Of a stretch of 64,000 bases of DNA, positions 40,611 through 49,635 are shown one piece after another; within the stretch, counting starts at the first letter, position 1, and each line of letters begins with the position of its first letter. Origin of the DNA: Singulisphaera sp. GP187. GTDB lineage: Bacteria > Planctomycetota > Phycisphaerae > Phycisphaerales > SM1A02. Where the stretch lies: the NCBI GenBank assembly GCA_945868805.1, contig CAMBMO010000001.1, positions 186,001-250,000 on the forward strand. The letters are read 5' to 3'. A program made the translations under genes and the position numbers. The notes below the pieces were generated by a model, which did no database searches, was not told where the DNA came from, and saw only the letters and a list, made by a program, of their open reading frames with translations.

Positions 40611-43403
40611 ATGGCTAAGAAAACCAAGAAATCGAAACAAGCCACCCCGAAGAAGGCCTCGGTAGCGACACCTATGCCCGCGAAGAAGGGTGGGAGGCTG
40701 TCAGCTGCGAAGCCTCGTTCGACCTCCAAAGGAGTCCCGAGCGACCCCTACCAACTCGTGATTGTCGAGAGTCCGGCGAAGGCAAAGACGATCGAGAAGT
40801 ACCTCGGGAAAGGCTACGCAGTCCGTGCGAGCGTCGGGCATATCCGCGACCTTCCTAAGCGTGCCCCGAAGGGGGTAAAGCAGCCCGTGCCAGGCGTCGA
40901 TCTCGACACCTTCGAACCGACATATGTCGTCGACGATCGAAAGCTCGACACCGTCAACGAACTCAAGCGGCTGGCGAAATCGGCGACGACAATCTGGTTC
41001 GCGACCGATCTCGATCGCGAAGGCGAAGCAATCGCATGGCACCTTGCGGTGCTTCTTGGGATCGCACCGAAAGACGCCAAGCGCGTGGTCTTCGATGCCG
41101 TCACAAAAGCGGATGTTTCGGAAGCATTCGCGCATCCACGACCGATCAATATGGACCGTGTCGATGCTCAGCAAGCACGGCGAATACTCGATCGAATCGT
41201 TGGGTACCTCGTCTCGCCGGTGCTCTGGAAGAAAGTCGCGGGTGGTTTGAGCGCGGGAAGGGTGCAGAGCCCCGCTACTCGACTCGTCGTCGACCGTGAG
41301 CGCGAGATCGCGGCATTCACTCCAGACGAGTCGTGGTCGATGACCGCCGAGATGGCACTCGATCCATCGATGGCTCAAGGACTCGCTACGAAGTGGGACG
41401 AATTTCATGGTCGAAGGGATGAGCGCGGGCGGGGTCCGCTTGTCCGCGATCGACTCGCGTGGCTTGCGGAGCACAAGGGGTTGGAATGCGAACTGGTCGA
41501 AGTCGCAGGCCTTCCATTCAAGGTTGAATCCGACCGAGATTCCAAGACCGACCTGACACCAGCAATCGTGCGAGCTGCGGAAGCCGCTGGAATTCTTGAC
41601 CCTGCAGTTCAACGAACGAGCGACCCCACTGCTCGAGGCCGTGCGAAATCCAAGGCCGTGGTCGTCGGTCGGATCGATCCTGCGGCTCGCTACGCAGTCG
41701 AATCGATCGAAACAAATCGGACGAAGTCGAAGCCCTATCCGCCCTTCATCACGAGCACACTTCAACAGGCTGCGTCGGGGAAGCTGGGATTTGCAACAGA
41801 CCGCACGATGCGAGTCGCACAGCAACTTTACGAGGGCATCGAGATACCTGGCGAAGGGCGCGTGGGGCTGATCTCGTACATGCGAACCGACAGTACGAAT
41901 CTCTCAGCTGAAGCGCTCAAGCGAGCGAGGGAATTCATCGCGTCTCACTATGGGCCGAGATACCTTCCTGATGCGCCACGCAGATACTCGAGTAGCAATG
42001 CCCATGCGCAAGAGGCTCACGAAGCAATCCGTCCAACAGATCCCTCTCGCACACCTGAGTCGCTCGCGCGATCACTTACTGAGGAACAATTCAAGTTGTA
42101 CGGTCTCATTTGGCGCGGATTCGTCGCGTGCCAGATGGTCGAAGCGGAATGGGATTCCACCGCGATTCGGCTCGTCCGCAAGGACAAGAAGACAGGAGCG
42201 ACATTCAAGGCCAATGGCAGAGTGCTCATCTTCGACGGTTGCTATCGAGCATCGGGAGTGCCGACATCCGATAGTGAGCAGCGATTGCCTCCTGTCGCGA
42301 AGGGAGATGTTTCTGCTCCGTTTGCGATCGAACCTGAACAGAAATTCTCAAGCCCACCTCCCCGCTACAGCGAAGCCACTCTCGTCAAGGCACTCGAAGA
42401 AGCTGGAATCGGTCGACCCTCGACCTACGCGAGCATCATTCGGACGATTCAGGAGCGCGAATATGTCGAGCAAGTCGATCGACGCTTTCATGCGACCGAC
42501 CTCGGCATGGCAGTGAACGACTTCTTGACCGAGGCATTTCGCGAAAACTTTATCGAAGTCGACTACACCCGGCGCATTGAGGAGGAACTCGATTCAATCG
42601 CCCAAGGTCAGGAGCACTTCAAGGACATGCTCAAAGGTTTCGTGAAGCAGCTCCAACCCGGAATCCGCCGTGCTACTGCGATGGAACATGTCAAGGCGAC
42701 GACGATTCCCGCGCCGTATGCGTGCCCGATGTGCGGTTCGCGAACGGAGTATCGCCTCGGAAAGGGCGGTCGATTTCTCTCCTGCGGGAGCTATCCCGGG
42801 TGCAAGTATGCGAACGCGGTCGATCGTCAAGGTCGCCCGCTTCTCCCAGAGCAACTCGACCTCGTCTCTCCCAACGGCGTCAACATGGTGAAGCGACACG
42901 GAAAGTTCGGCGACTTTCTTGTTGAAGATCTCCCACGACCCGAGAAACCGAAGAAGAGCAGAAAGAAGCCCAAGGCTGGCGATCCGACTACTCCGGCTGC
43001 ACCCGCGGAGCCAGCGCAGTTCATCCTGAATGTCGACCGCAAAGGCGGATTGAAATTGCCATCGGCGCCCGCGTATTTGACCGCACTCCCATGCCCGAAG
43101 TGCGCTTCACCAATGAATCTTCGCGATGGCAAGCGCGGAGCGTGGCTCGGATGCAGTCGATTCCCAAAGTGTCGCGGACGCGAGAGTTTCACGAAGCTCC
43201 CAGAAGATCAGCAAGCGCTCTTGCAGAAGGCTCTCGACAACCACCTGAAGGGATTCACAAAGCTCGTTGTCTGTCGCCGCGACGGTACAGCGATTCCCGA
43301 AGGAACGCCGATCGTGTTGCTCGCGATGCCCAACGGAGTTCAAGAACTCGCAATTCACTCCGAACACGCACTCGAGCAAGCGACAATCGCGAAAGCTGGT
43401 TAA
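40611..43403 (+). CDS. topA: DNA topoisomerase I (type IA)
   Basis: Relaxes negative supercoils. A Lys-rich N-terminal tail of about 40 residues precedes the Toprim domain (VIVESPAKAKTIEKYLG; DLDREGEAIAWH). The active Tyr lies in GLISYMRTDSTNLS, followed by HEAIRPTD and GIGRPSTYASII. C-terminal zinc ribbons: CPMCGSRTEYRLGKGG...CGSYPGC and CPKCASPMNLRDGKRG...CSRFPKC, then a last degenerate domain. 930 aa, normal for planctomycetes. An insertion at about residues 270-330 is poorly conserved. It ends 1 bp before the convergent MFS gene. Confidence 0.96.
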   Translation: MAKKTKKSKQATPKKASVATPMPAKKGGRLSAAKPRSTSKGVPSDPYQLVIVESPAKAKTIEKYLGKGYAVRASVGHIRDLPKRAPKGVKQPVPGVDLDTFEPTYVVDDRKLDTVNELKRLAKSATTIWFATDLDREGEAIAWHLAVLLGIAPKDAKRVVFDAVTKADVSEAFAHPRPINMDRVDAQQARRILDRIVGYLVSPVLWKKVAGGLSAGRVQSPATRLVVDREREIAAFTPDESWSMTAEMALDPSMAQGLATKWDEFHGRRDERGRGPLVRDRLAWLAEHKGLECELVEVAGLPFKVESDRDSKTDLTPAIVRAAEAAGILDPAVQRTSDPTARGRAKSKAVVVGRIDPAARYAVESIETNRTKSKPYPPFITSTLQQAASGKLGFATDRTMRVAQQLYEGIEIPGEGRVGLISYMRTDSTNLSAEALKRAREFIASHYGPRYLPDAPRRYSSSNAHAQEAHEAIRPTDPSRTPESLARSLTEEQFKLYGLIWRGFVACQMVEAEWDSTAIRLVRKDKKTGATFKANGRVLIFDGCYRASGVPTSDSEQRLPPVAKGDVSAPFAIEPEQKFSSPPPRYSEATLVKALEEAGIGRPSTYASIIRTIQEREYVEQVDRRFHATDLGMAVNDFLTEAFRENFIEVDYTRRIEEELDSIAQGQEHFKDMLKGFVKQLQPGIRRATAMEHVKATTIPAPYACPMCGSRTEYRLGKGGRFLSCGSYPGCKYANAVDRQGRPLLPEQLDLVSPNGVNMVKRHGKFGDFLVEDLPRPEKPKKSRKKPKAGDPTTPAAPAEPAQFILNVDRKGGLKLPSAPAYLTALPCPKCASPMNLRDGKRGAWLGCSRFPKCRGRESFTKLPEDQQALLQKALDNHLKGFTKLVVCRRDGTAIPEGTPIVLLAMPNGVQELAIHSEHALEQATIAKAG

Positions 43404-43404
43404 C

Positions 43405-44751
43405 TCATCGTGCAGCGCGCAAACGCGCTGCGCGCTTTCCCGCCTTCGCATCGTAGAAAACGATCAGTGCAACAAGGCACGCCAGCGCACCCCACATCGG
43501 CGCGCCAAAGAGGCGCTCGTAATCCATCTTCCCGTCGATCATCGCCCACTGCGCGACGCGCCCTGCGACCATGCTGCCGACGATGATGCCGAATCCGATG
43601 ATGACAAGATTGAAGAGGCTCTGTGCGCTCGCGCGAACATCGTCCGTCGTCTCTTCGTCGACGATCATGAAGCTGACAAAGATGAAACACCCGAAGCACA
43701 CGCCGTGAAGCGCGATGCCCGAGATCAGCACGGCGCCCTCCGAGATCCCAAGTGCCGTCGCGATCTTCACCGAGAATGAAAAGAGCAGCATGCGAAGCGC
43801 ATACGCCACGACTCCTACCGCCAAGAGCGACTTACGCGACCACTTCATCGCCATGATTGGGATCAAGGCAAGCACGACCACTTCGCTCATCTGACCGATC
43901 GTCATGAGACCACCACCTCCAACTCCGAAGATGCTGTTCACGAATCGGGTAAACGGATCCTGGCCCGCGGCGGCTTGATAGGCGCCAATGAAACCCGCTG
44001 CATGCACGAAATAAAACTGGTGGATGCACGAGATCGGCACGGCGAGCATGAAGAGCACCAAGAGAGGCTGAGTTTTCACTTCCGTCAACGCCTCAATTGT
44101 CGCGTTCGAACTCTTGCCCTTCGTCGGCGGAGTCGCCGGCAGGGTAAAGCAGTAGATCCCCAACGCGATTGCGAGAATCCCGGAGAGCCGAAAGGCATCG
44201 GACATCCCAGCGAATTGCGCTGCGACGATCTCCTCAGTGGTGCCTGTCGCGGGGGTGTGACGGTGGAGAATCAACTGCCCCATTGTGATGCCGACGATGA
44301 TCCACCCGACCGTGCCCCACAATCGCACCTTCCCGAAATCCCGGTCGCGATCGACATGGTGCAAGCAAATCGAATTTGTCAGTGAAAGCGTCGGGGAGTA
44401 AACGATGCTGTAAATCAAGCTGAAGGCCAAGAACGCTCCAAGCGTCTCGATCGACGCGAGCTGAAAGACCAGAATCCCACCCAGAATATGACTGATTCCG
44501 AGAAACTTCTCGGTGTTGAAGTACCGGTCCGCGACTTGTCCAGCGACGAACGGTGCGATGATGGCGCCGGTCGCACCAACCGCGAATGCGTATCCGATCT
44601 CCGTTGGCGCAAACTTGCGAACCTCGGACAGGTAAGGCCAGAGGAGTGGAAGCCACGCTCCCCAGATCGCGTACTGCAACAACATCATGAACGAGAGTCG
44701 AGTTTTGACCCACGGGGCGGCAACGGCGGACGACTTTTGCTGGTTGGACAT
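43405..44751 (-). CDS. NupG-like nucleoside:H+ symporter family MFS transporter
   Basis: 448 aa from ATG 44751, which has GGAG 10 nt upstream. Twelve membrane segments. Hallmarks of the nucleoside:H+ symporter (NHS) branch: SFMMLLQYAIWGAWLP at the start, SLTNSICLHHV and FGKVRLWGTVGWI, which match NupG/XapB-type carriers. Probable nucleoside import, though members in planctomycetes may carry other small molecules (inference). Convergent with topA, 1 bp apart. Confidence 0.88.
   Translation of the reverse strand: MSNQQKSSAVAAPWVKTRLSFMMLLQYAIWGAWLPLLWPYLSEVRKFAPTEIGYAFAVGATGAIIAPFVAGQVADRYFNTEKFLGISHILGGILVFQLASIETLGAFLAFSLIYSIVYSPTLSLTNSICLHHVDRDRDFGKVRLWGTVGWIIVGITMGQLILHRHTPATGTTEEIVAAQFAGMSDAFRLSGILAIALGIYCFTLPATPPTKGKSSNATIEALTEVKTQPLLVLFMLAVPISCIHQFYFVHAAGFIGAYQAAAGQDPFTRFVNSIFGVGGGGLMTIGQMSEVVVLALIPIMAMKWSRKSLLAVGVVAYALRMLLFSFSVKIATALGISEGAVLISGIALHGVCFGCFIFVSFMIVDEETTDDVRASAQSLFNLVIIGFGIIVGSMVAGRVAQWAMIDGKMDYERLFGAPMWGALACLVALIVFYDAKAGKRAARLRAAR
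43412..43431. terminator. Perfect 8-bp hairpin between topA and the MFS gene
   Basis: GCAGCGCG-CAAA-CGCGCTGC. It begins 9 nt after the topA stop and lies in the last codons of the MFS gene. No strong T-run follows on either side, so it may aid termination or block read-in rather than act as a classical intrinsic terminator. Confidence 0.4.
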
Positions 44752-44813
44752 CTTCTGAAACTCCTTTGGTCCCAAGCCTAGAGAATGCCACGAATTCTGT
44801 CGATCAAAGTGCG

Positions 44814-44819
44814 TACACT
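44814..44819 (+). promoter_or_regulatory. Candidate -10 box of ispG, leaderless
   Basis: TACACT with 6 nt to the ATG at 44826; no Shine-Dalgarno sequence and no clear -35 box. Confidence 0.45.
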
Positions 44820-44825
44820 CCTTCG

Positions 44826-46079
44826 ATGCAACCACGACGAAAGACCCGCCAAGTTTGGGTGGGTGACGACCGAACGGGTCGTATCGCCATTGGAGGTGAC
44901 GCGCCGATCGCCGTCCAAACGATGTGCGCTGGCTACACCCACGACATCGACGCGTGCGTGGCGGAAATCAATCGATACCACGCGGCTGGAGCGGAACTCG
45001 TTCGAGTTGCGGTACCCGAGCGCAAGGACACTGAAGCACTCAAATCCATCATTCCCCAAGTCAAGGTTCCGATCGTGGCGGATGTCCACTTTCACTACCA
45101 ACGCGCTCTCGAAGCGATCGAAGCTGGCGTCCACAAGATCCGCCTGAATCCGGGAAACATCAGCGACCGTGATCAAGTCAACGCGGTCATCGACGCGTGC
45201 AAAGAGCGTGGAATCCCCATTCGTGTTGGGGTGAATGAGGGTTCGATCATCGAACGCCGCGACAAGCAACGGCGTATGGAAGAACTCGGGAAATACTTCG
45301 CAGATCACAGGTCGGGGCACCTGCTCGCGCTGATGATCACCAAGCTGGAGGAATACCTCGACATCTTCGCGGCGCGCAATTTCGACCAGATCGTGTTGAG
45401 CGCGAAGAGTATGGACGCAGCGCTCGTCATCGATATCTACACCGAGATCGCCGCCCGATTCGACTTTCCTCTCCATCTGGGAGTCACCCACGCCGGGACG
45501 AAGGACTCGGGTGCGATTCGCAGTGTGGTTGCGCTTGGATCTCTCATCGCCAATGGCATCGGCGACACTGTCCGCATTTCGTACGCAAGTGACCATATCG
45601 ACGAGGTCAAGGACGCATATGAAATGCTCTATTGCCTTGGAAAGCGCGAACGCAAAGGCATCGATTTGATCGCCTGTCCAACCTGCGGTCGCATTCAGGT
45701 CGATCTGTTCACTCTCGTGAAAGAAGTCGAACGCGTTCTGATGCCTGAGATTCGATTGCCAATTAAGGTCGCGGTGATGGGATGCATCGTCAATGGCCCG
45801 GGCGAAGCCGAAGGCGCCGATGTCGCAGTGTTTGCTGGTGACCGCCGCGGAATCATCTATGTCCAAGGGGTTCGAGTCGCAAACGTTCCCGAGGAAGAGA
45901 TCATGTCGCGCCTACTCCTCGAGTGCAAGAATTTCGAGGCGCGGGTTCAATCTGGCGAGGCGAAACTCGGTGAAAAGAAGGTCGAAATCACGCCACCAGA
46001 TCCAATCGGGGAACTCGGAAGCGGACACGCGAAGATTATGGCAGGGAATGTCGAACAAGTGACGGTTGGGCAAACCTAG
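44826..46079 (+). CDS. ispG: 4-hydroxy-3-methylbut-2-enyl diphosphate synthase (IspG/GcpE)
   Basis: Penultimate step of the MEP isoprenoid pathway, a 4Fe-4S enzyme. N-terminal TIM barrel with GGDAPIAVQTMC, VPIVADVHFHY and KIRLNPGNI; the C-terminal domain holds the cluster ligands CPTCGR and MGCIVNGPGEAEGADV (third Cys and the Glu). 417 aa from ATG 44826. dxs and a prenyl diphosphate synthase lie within 6 kb. Confidence 0.95.
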   Translation: MQPRRKTRQVWVGDDRTGRIAIGGDAPIAVQTMCAGYTHDIDACVAEINRYHAAGAELVRVAVPERKDTEALKSIIPQVKVPIVADVHFHYQRALEAIEAGVHKIRLNPGNISDRDQVNAVIDACKERGIPIRVGVNEGSIIERRDKQRRMEELGKYFADHRSGHLLALMITKLEEYLDIFAARNFDQIVLSAKSMDAALVIDIYTEIAARFDFPLHLGVTHAGTKDSGAIRSVVALGSLIANGIGDTVRISYASDHIDEVKDAYEMLYCLGKRERKGIDLIACPTCGRIQVDLFTLVKEVERVLMPEIRLPIKVAVMGCIVNGPGEAEGADVAVFAGDRRGIIYVQGVRVANVPEEEIMSRLLLECKNFEARVQSGEAKLGEKKVEITPPDPIGELGSGHAKIMAGNVEQVTVGQT

Positions 46080-46095
46080 CTCACAGGAAGGTCTT

Positions 46096-47181
46096 ATGAA
46101 ACAATCGCGCCGAACCGCCTTTACGATCGTCGAACTGCTCGTCGTGATCTCGATCATGGCGCTCCTCATCGGGCTCATCAGCTCGGGTATTTCCGCCGCA
46201 ATCGGAACGGGTAAGAAGACAAAGGAAATGAACCGAGTCAAGCAGTTGACGCTCGCGTGGATGATGTACTCGGGTCAATACGAAGACAAACTCCTCCCAG
46301 GATTCTTGGAGCAGACAACGAACAACGCCGGTGTCCAATCGAGTTGGGGAGTGCACTATAAAAATTTGCAGGGAGATGACTTAGATCCGAGAGTCTGCCA
46401 AACATATCCCTGGCGCCTTGCGCCCTATCTTGACCACAACATCGACGCGTTTCTCGGCTATCGGGGTGATTCACAGGAGAATCTCGATCTTGCCGTCTAT
46501 CAAGTTCCCGACCTCCCAGTCACGCTCCCCGCGAGCTTGGATGGCACCACCGGTCTCAGCGGAGCTGGCACAGCTCTCCAGCCTGGGTTTGGATACAACG
46601 CGTACTACTTGGGTGGATGGTGGACCACTGTCGCCGGCAGCCCAAGCGTCACGTTTGGGAATGACGGCTATGTTCAAGCTGGATCGGCGGGAATTCTGAG
46701 AGGTCGAATCGTCGCGAGAACCTTGGCAGCGATCTTGAGACCGTCCGAGCAAATCGTCTTTTCGGCGAGCATTTTTCTTAATCAGAGCGCGAGTCCTTAT
46801 TCGAAACTCAACGAGTACCTCTCCGGTTCGGCTTGGGTCGTTCCACACCGACTTGGAGCTGACGACATTTGGGGATTGGGTGGCGTCACGCTTGAGGGTG
46901 CGGACCTCGCGTCTGGTGGATCGGAATCTGGTGGATCGGGTTCTGGAGGGACGCTCGATCCGATTCTTGCGTTCCTCTCGCCGAGCCCGAAGCAGCAGAG
47001 CAGCGATATCGGCAAGCTGATGGTCTTCAAGACTCAGGCAGTTCCCTTTGAGCGTTACGGCAAGTCCGTCTCGATCGGGCTCGCTGATGGCAGCACTTCA
47101 TCGCCTGACATCACTGAATTGAACGACATTCGACGGTGGGTCCCCTGCGCAGATTCAGTGGGATTCACGCACGCGCCGTAA
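46096..47181 (+). CDS. Type II/IV pilin-like pseudopilin (planctomycete prepilin family)
   Basis: 361 aa from ATG 46096, preceded by GGAAG at proper distance. The type III signal is RRTA/FTIVELLVVISIMALLIG, with Ala in place of Gly before the cleavage site and Glu at +5. The C-terminal part is large, with a Gly/Ser-rich linker (about 275-290), and near the end YGKSVSIGLADGSTSS resembles the H-X9-DG-type ending of planctomycete DUF1559 pilins. Exported and probably assembled into a pseudopilus. No secretion ATPase or prepilin peptidase is nearby. It follows ispG by 16 bp and may be co-transcribed. Confidence 0.83.
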   Translation: MKQSRRTAFTIVELLVVISIMALLIGLISSGISAAIGTGKKTKEMNRVKQLTLAWMMYSGQYEDKLLPGFLEQTTNNAGVQSSWGVHYKNLQGDDLDPRVCQTYPWRLAPYLDHNIDAFLGYRGDSQENLDLAVYQVPDLPVTLPASLDGTTGLSGAGTALQPGFGYNAYYLGGWWTTVAGSPSVTFGNDGYVQAGSAGILRGRIVARTLAAILRPSEQIVFSASIFLNQSASPYSKLNEYLSGSAWVVPHRLGADDIWGLGGVTLEGADLASGGSESGGSGSGGTLDPILAFLSPSPKQQSSDIGKLMVFKTQAVPFERYGKSVSIGLADGSTSSPDITELNDIRRWVPCADSVGFTHAP

Positions 47182-47200
47182 CTTGGTACGACTCGAGTCG

Positions 47201-48883
47201 TCATCCTGACACTGAATCGCTGGGTCCGTCCCTTCGGGACGCGACATCGGACGCGACATCGGACGCGACATCGGACGCGAGCATGATGCTCGCAATCGTG
47301 ACATCATCGGCATACTTCAAGTTCTTCGAAAACCCCTTGAGCAATTCGCACAAGCGAAACACGTCTTCCTCGCATCCGATACTCCCCGCGAGTGCGTCAG
47401 AGATTCGTTCCGGCCCAAGCATTGTCCCCGACTCGTCGCGTTCTTCGGCCAACCCATCGCTGAAAAATACGACTCGGTCACCCAAGTCCAGTGTGATCGG
47501 CGTGCCCTCGTACAGAAAGCCGTTGATCACTCCAATCGGTATGCCGGCTTCGACCCGAATTGGCTTGGCAATTCCGAGACGATCGACGATGACGTAGTAC
47601 CCATGTCCAGCATCGAAGAGATTGCAGACCCGCGACGGGACATCAATCTCTCCCATCACGAAGGTCGCGAACTGCCCGGAAGTCGCTCTCGACTCGACGA
47701 AATTGGAGAGGTCGCAGAGAGCCTTTTCAGCACCGACGCCGTCGGAGAGCTTTGCTTCCAAATGTGCGGTGATGGCGGCCATCAGCAACCCTGGACCAAG
47801 TCCCTTTCCGCTGACATCGCCAAGGAAAACAGTCGCTCCCAATCCAGAATTGGATCCGTACACGCCAAAAATGTCCCCCGCAACGACCTGTCCAGGAACA
47901 GATTTCATCGCCCAAGTGACATCACCTTGGCAACCCCAAGTCGCCCCCATCATTCGTTCCTGAACTTGTCGCGCGACTGCGAGTTCTTCGAGGAGGTCGC
48001 GCTGTCGAGACTCAAGTTCAGCCCTCTGCAATCGCATCATCGCCAGACCAACCCACCGACCAAGCGCGTGACTGAACGACAAGACATCGTCGTACTCCGT
48101 CTTCTCTGGAAACTCGTCGAGGTAAAGAAACGCTTCGATGCTCGAGTCGATCTTGATGGGAATGCAGAGCGCACCATTCACACCCGATCCGACAATGCTT
48201 TGGGCAGCCCCGAACGATTCGTCTTCGCTCAACCGCACAGGTTTCCCTTGAGCGGCGCCACGAACAAGCGTTCGACTGATCGGGCGCATGCCCTCCGCTC
48301 CCACGGGCCAAGCACCGACGACTTCAAGGCGCCCTTCGCCACTCAAGAACCGAACCACCAATGCACGTTGGCACTTCGTTCCCGAAACGCAGGCCTTCGC
48401 AACTTCGGTCGCCATTTCGCCTTCGCTCGCAGAGGAATAAATCGACACCGATGAACAGATGAGCAGATCGAGTCGCACCTGCGCTTCGTTGGGTGCGACC
48501 GCCGGCGCCATAACGACCACCGTGCCGCCCGAATCGCCATCTGATGTCTGCACAACTGTCGCACCGACAGCTGACCCCACATCAAATCGAATCGTCCACG
48601 GCAACATGCTGATTCGATCACCACCACGCAGAGGCATTGGTTGACGAGCCACAAGTGGCACCCCGTTCAGGTTCGTTCCGTGACGACTCCCGAGATCGGT
48701 CACGGTCCATCGACCACTCTGAAAATGGAACGAAGCATGCTGGCGCGATATCGATGGGTGATCGAGACGCATGCTCGCACCAACCGAACGCCCAACGATG
48801 CACGCCTTCCCGTCAGCCTGCAGTTGCACCGGTGTCGCTGGGCAGGATCCCAATGGGGTAATGGTGCACTCCTGCGACGACAT
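47201..48883 (-). CDS. FHA-GAF-SpoIIE-type PPM phosphatase
   Basis: 560 aa from ATG 48883. FHA domain (about residues 20-95): VGRSVGASMRL, SISRQHASF, DLGSRHGTNLNG. A GAF-like region follows (about 140-290), a short coiled linker, then a PP2C/SpoIIE phosphatase (about 345-545) with metal-binding Asp in VAGDIFGVY, FLGDVSGKGLGP and FFSDGLAEERDE. Likely a regulator reversing Ser/Thr phosphorylation of a partner, for example an anti-sigma antagonist (inference). It starts 4 bp after the ExbB-like gene. The C-terminal tail is a repeated DVAS stretch. Confidence 0.9.
   Translation of the reverse strand: MSSQECTITPLGSCPATPVQLQADGKACIVGRSVGASMRLDHPSISRQHASFHFQSGRWTVTDLGSRHGTNLNGVPLVARQPMPLRGGDRISMLPWTIRFDVGSAVGATVVQTSDGDSGGTVVVMAPAVAPNEAQVRLDLLICSSVSIYSSASEGEMATEVAKACVSGTKCQRALVVRFLSGEGRLEVVGAWPVGAEGMRPISRTLVRGAAQGKPVRLSEDESFGAAQSIVGSGVNGALCIPIKIDSSIEAFLYLDEFPEKTEYDDVLSFSHALGRWVGLAMMRLQRAELESRQRDLLEELAVARQVQERMMGATWGCQGDVTWAMKSVPGQVVAGDIFGVYGSNSGLGATVFLGDVSGKGLGPGLLMAAITAHLEAKLSDGVGAEKALCDLSNFVESRATSGQFATFVMGEIDVPSRVCNLFDAGHGYYVIVDRLGIAKPIRVEAGIPIGVINGFLYEGTPITLDLGDRVVFFSDGLAEERDESGTMLGPERISDALAGSIGCEEDVFRLCELLKGFSKNLKYADDVTIASIMLASDVASDVASDVASRRDGPSDSVSG
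47241..47276 (-). repeat. 12-nt in-frame tandem repeat, three perfect copies
   Basis: Unit GCGACATCGGAC on the plus strand. Encodes three ASDV/DVAS units in the C-terminal tail of the FHA-SpoIIE phosphatase, close to its stop. Confidence 0.95.
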
Positions 48884-48887
48884 GGGA

Positions 48888-49580
48888 TTACCGCACGGCT
48901 TCCTCGAACCGAGCTTCGCCTTGTGGTCGGGAGATGTTGGTTCGAAGTGACGAGTCGGGATCGCCGCCATGACGTTCGACGCCAAGCTTTGCACTGGCGA
49001 CGAGACCTTCCATGACTCCGATCGCCTTGTCCGAGTGCGATCGGAAGTACATGTACGGGAAGAGCGAAATCAATGCGACCACCAATCCACTCGCGGTCGC
49101 GACGAGCGCTTCGGCAATTCCCGATGAAACCAATCGGGGATCGCTCAGCGTGTCCTTTCCGCCGAGCAACTCGAAGCTTCGAATGATTCCCGAGACCGTG
49201 CCGAGAATGCCAAGCATTGGTGCGGCTGTAACGATCGTGGACTGGACGTTCAGAAACCTCTCCAGTCGAGGGCGCTGTCGCTCGACCGCGGCGATTGCGA
49301 TCGCATCCGACGGCCCGTCGCATGCTAAATCGTTTGCGACGGCTCCGTAGGGACTGTCATCGGACTCGGCAAGCGCGGTGACAGTGTCCGCGTCGTTCAT
49401 CCGAAGTGCGTTGACCATTGCGCGAAGGCGAATGCGCGAGGCGCGTGAAGCCATTTTGCGCCAGAACCAGATGCGCTCGACGGTCAATGTCACGGACAGA
49501 ATGCTGAGCACGAGTAACGGCCACATGACCGGTCCGCCACGCTCCATCAAAAGCGACAATCCATTCCAAAGAAATTCCAT
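48888..49580 (-). CDS. MotA/TolQ/ExbB-family proton channel subunit
   Basis: 230 aa with three membrane segments: about residues 17-35, then TM2 and TM3 at about 115-140 and 155-180. The family core TAAPMLGILGTVSGIIRSFELLGG and GIAEALVATASGLVVALISLFPY are clear. It forms a pmf-driven stator with an ExbD/TolR partner, which is not encoded here. Upstream of the FHA phosphatase by 4 bp, so the pair may be functionally linked. Confidence 0.9.
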   Translation of the reverse strand: MEFLWNGLSLLMERGGPVMWPLLVLSILSVTLTVERIWFWRKMASRASRIRLRAMVNALRMNDADTVTALAESDDSPYGAVANDLACDGPSDAIAIAAVERQRPRLERFLNVQSTIVTAAPMLGILGTVSGIIRSFELLGGKDTLSDPRLVSSGIAEALVATASGLVVALISLFPYMYFRSHSDKAIGVMEGLVASAKLGVERHGGDPDSSLRTNISRPQGEARFEEAVR

Positions 49581-49588
49581 ATCGTCCG

Positions 49589-49594
49589 ATCATA
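49589..49594 (-). promoter_or_regulatory. Candidate -10 box of the exbB-like gene, leaderless
   Basis: TATGAT on the minus strand with 8 nt to the ATG at 49580. No Shine-Dalgarno sequence. Confidence 0.4.
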
Positions 49595-49621
49595 GTGCGA
49601 TGGCGATTCTCAGTGACGCAC

Positions 49622-49627
49622 TACACT
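49622..49627 (+). promoter_or_regulatory. Candidate -10 box of the prenyl synthase gene, leaderless
   Basis: TACACT with 8 nt to the ATG at 49636; same hexamer as upstream of ispG. Confidence 0.4.
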
Positions 49628-49635
49628 CGAGCAGA

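Noticed and set aside
40701-41825. 374-codon open frame antisense to topA
   Set aside because: It runs exactly opposite conserved topA codons, and its product is Arg/Cys/His-rich without a fold. Several other long antisense frames (opposite ispG, dxs, the Lnt-HEAT gene and the DUF1844/GT39 region) were dropped for the same reason.
44752-44825. Longer N-termini of the NupG-like gene and ispG in their shared region
   Set aside because: The two extensions overlap each other head to head and are unconserved; the inner ATGs match family starts.
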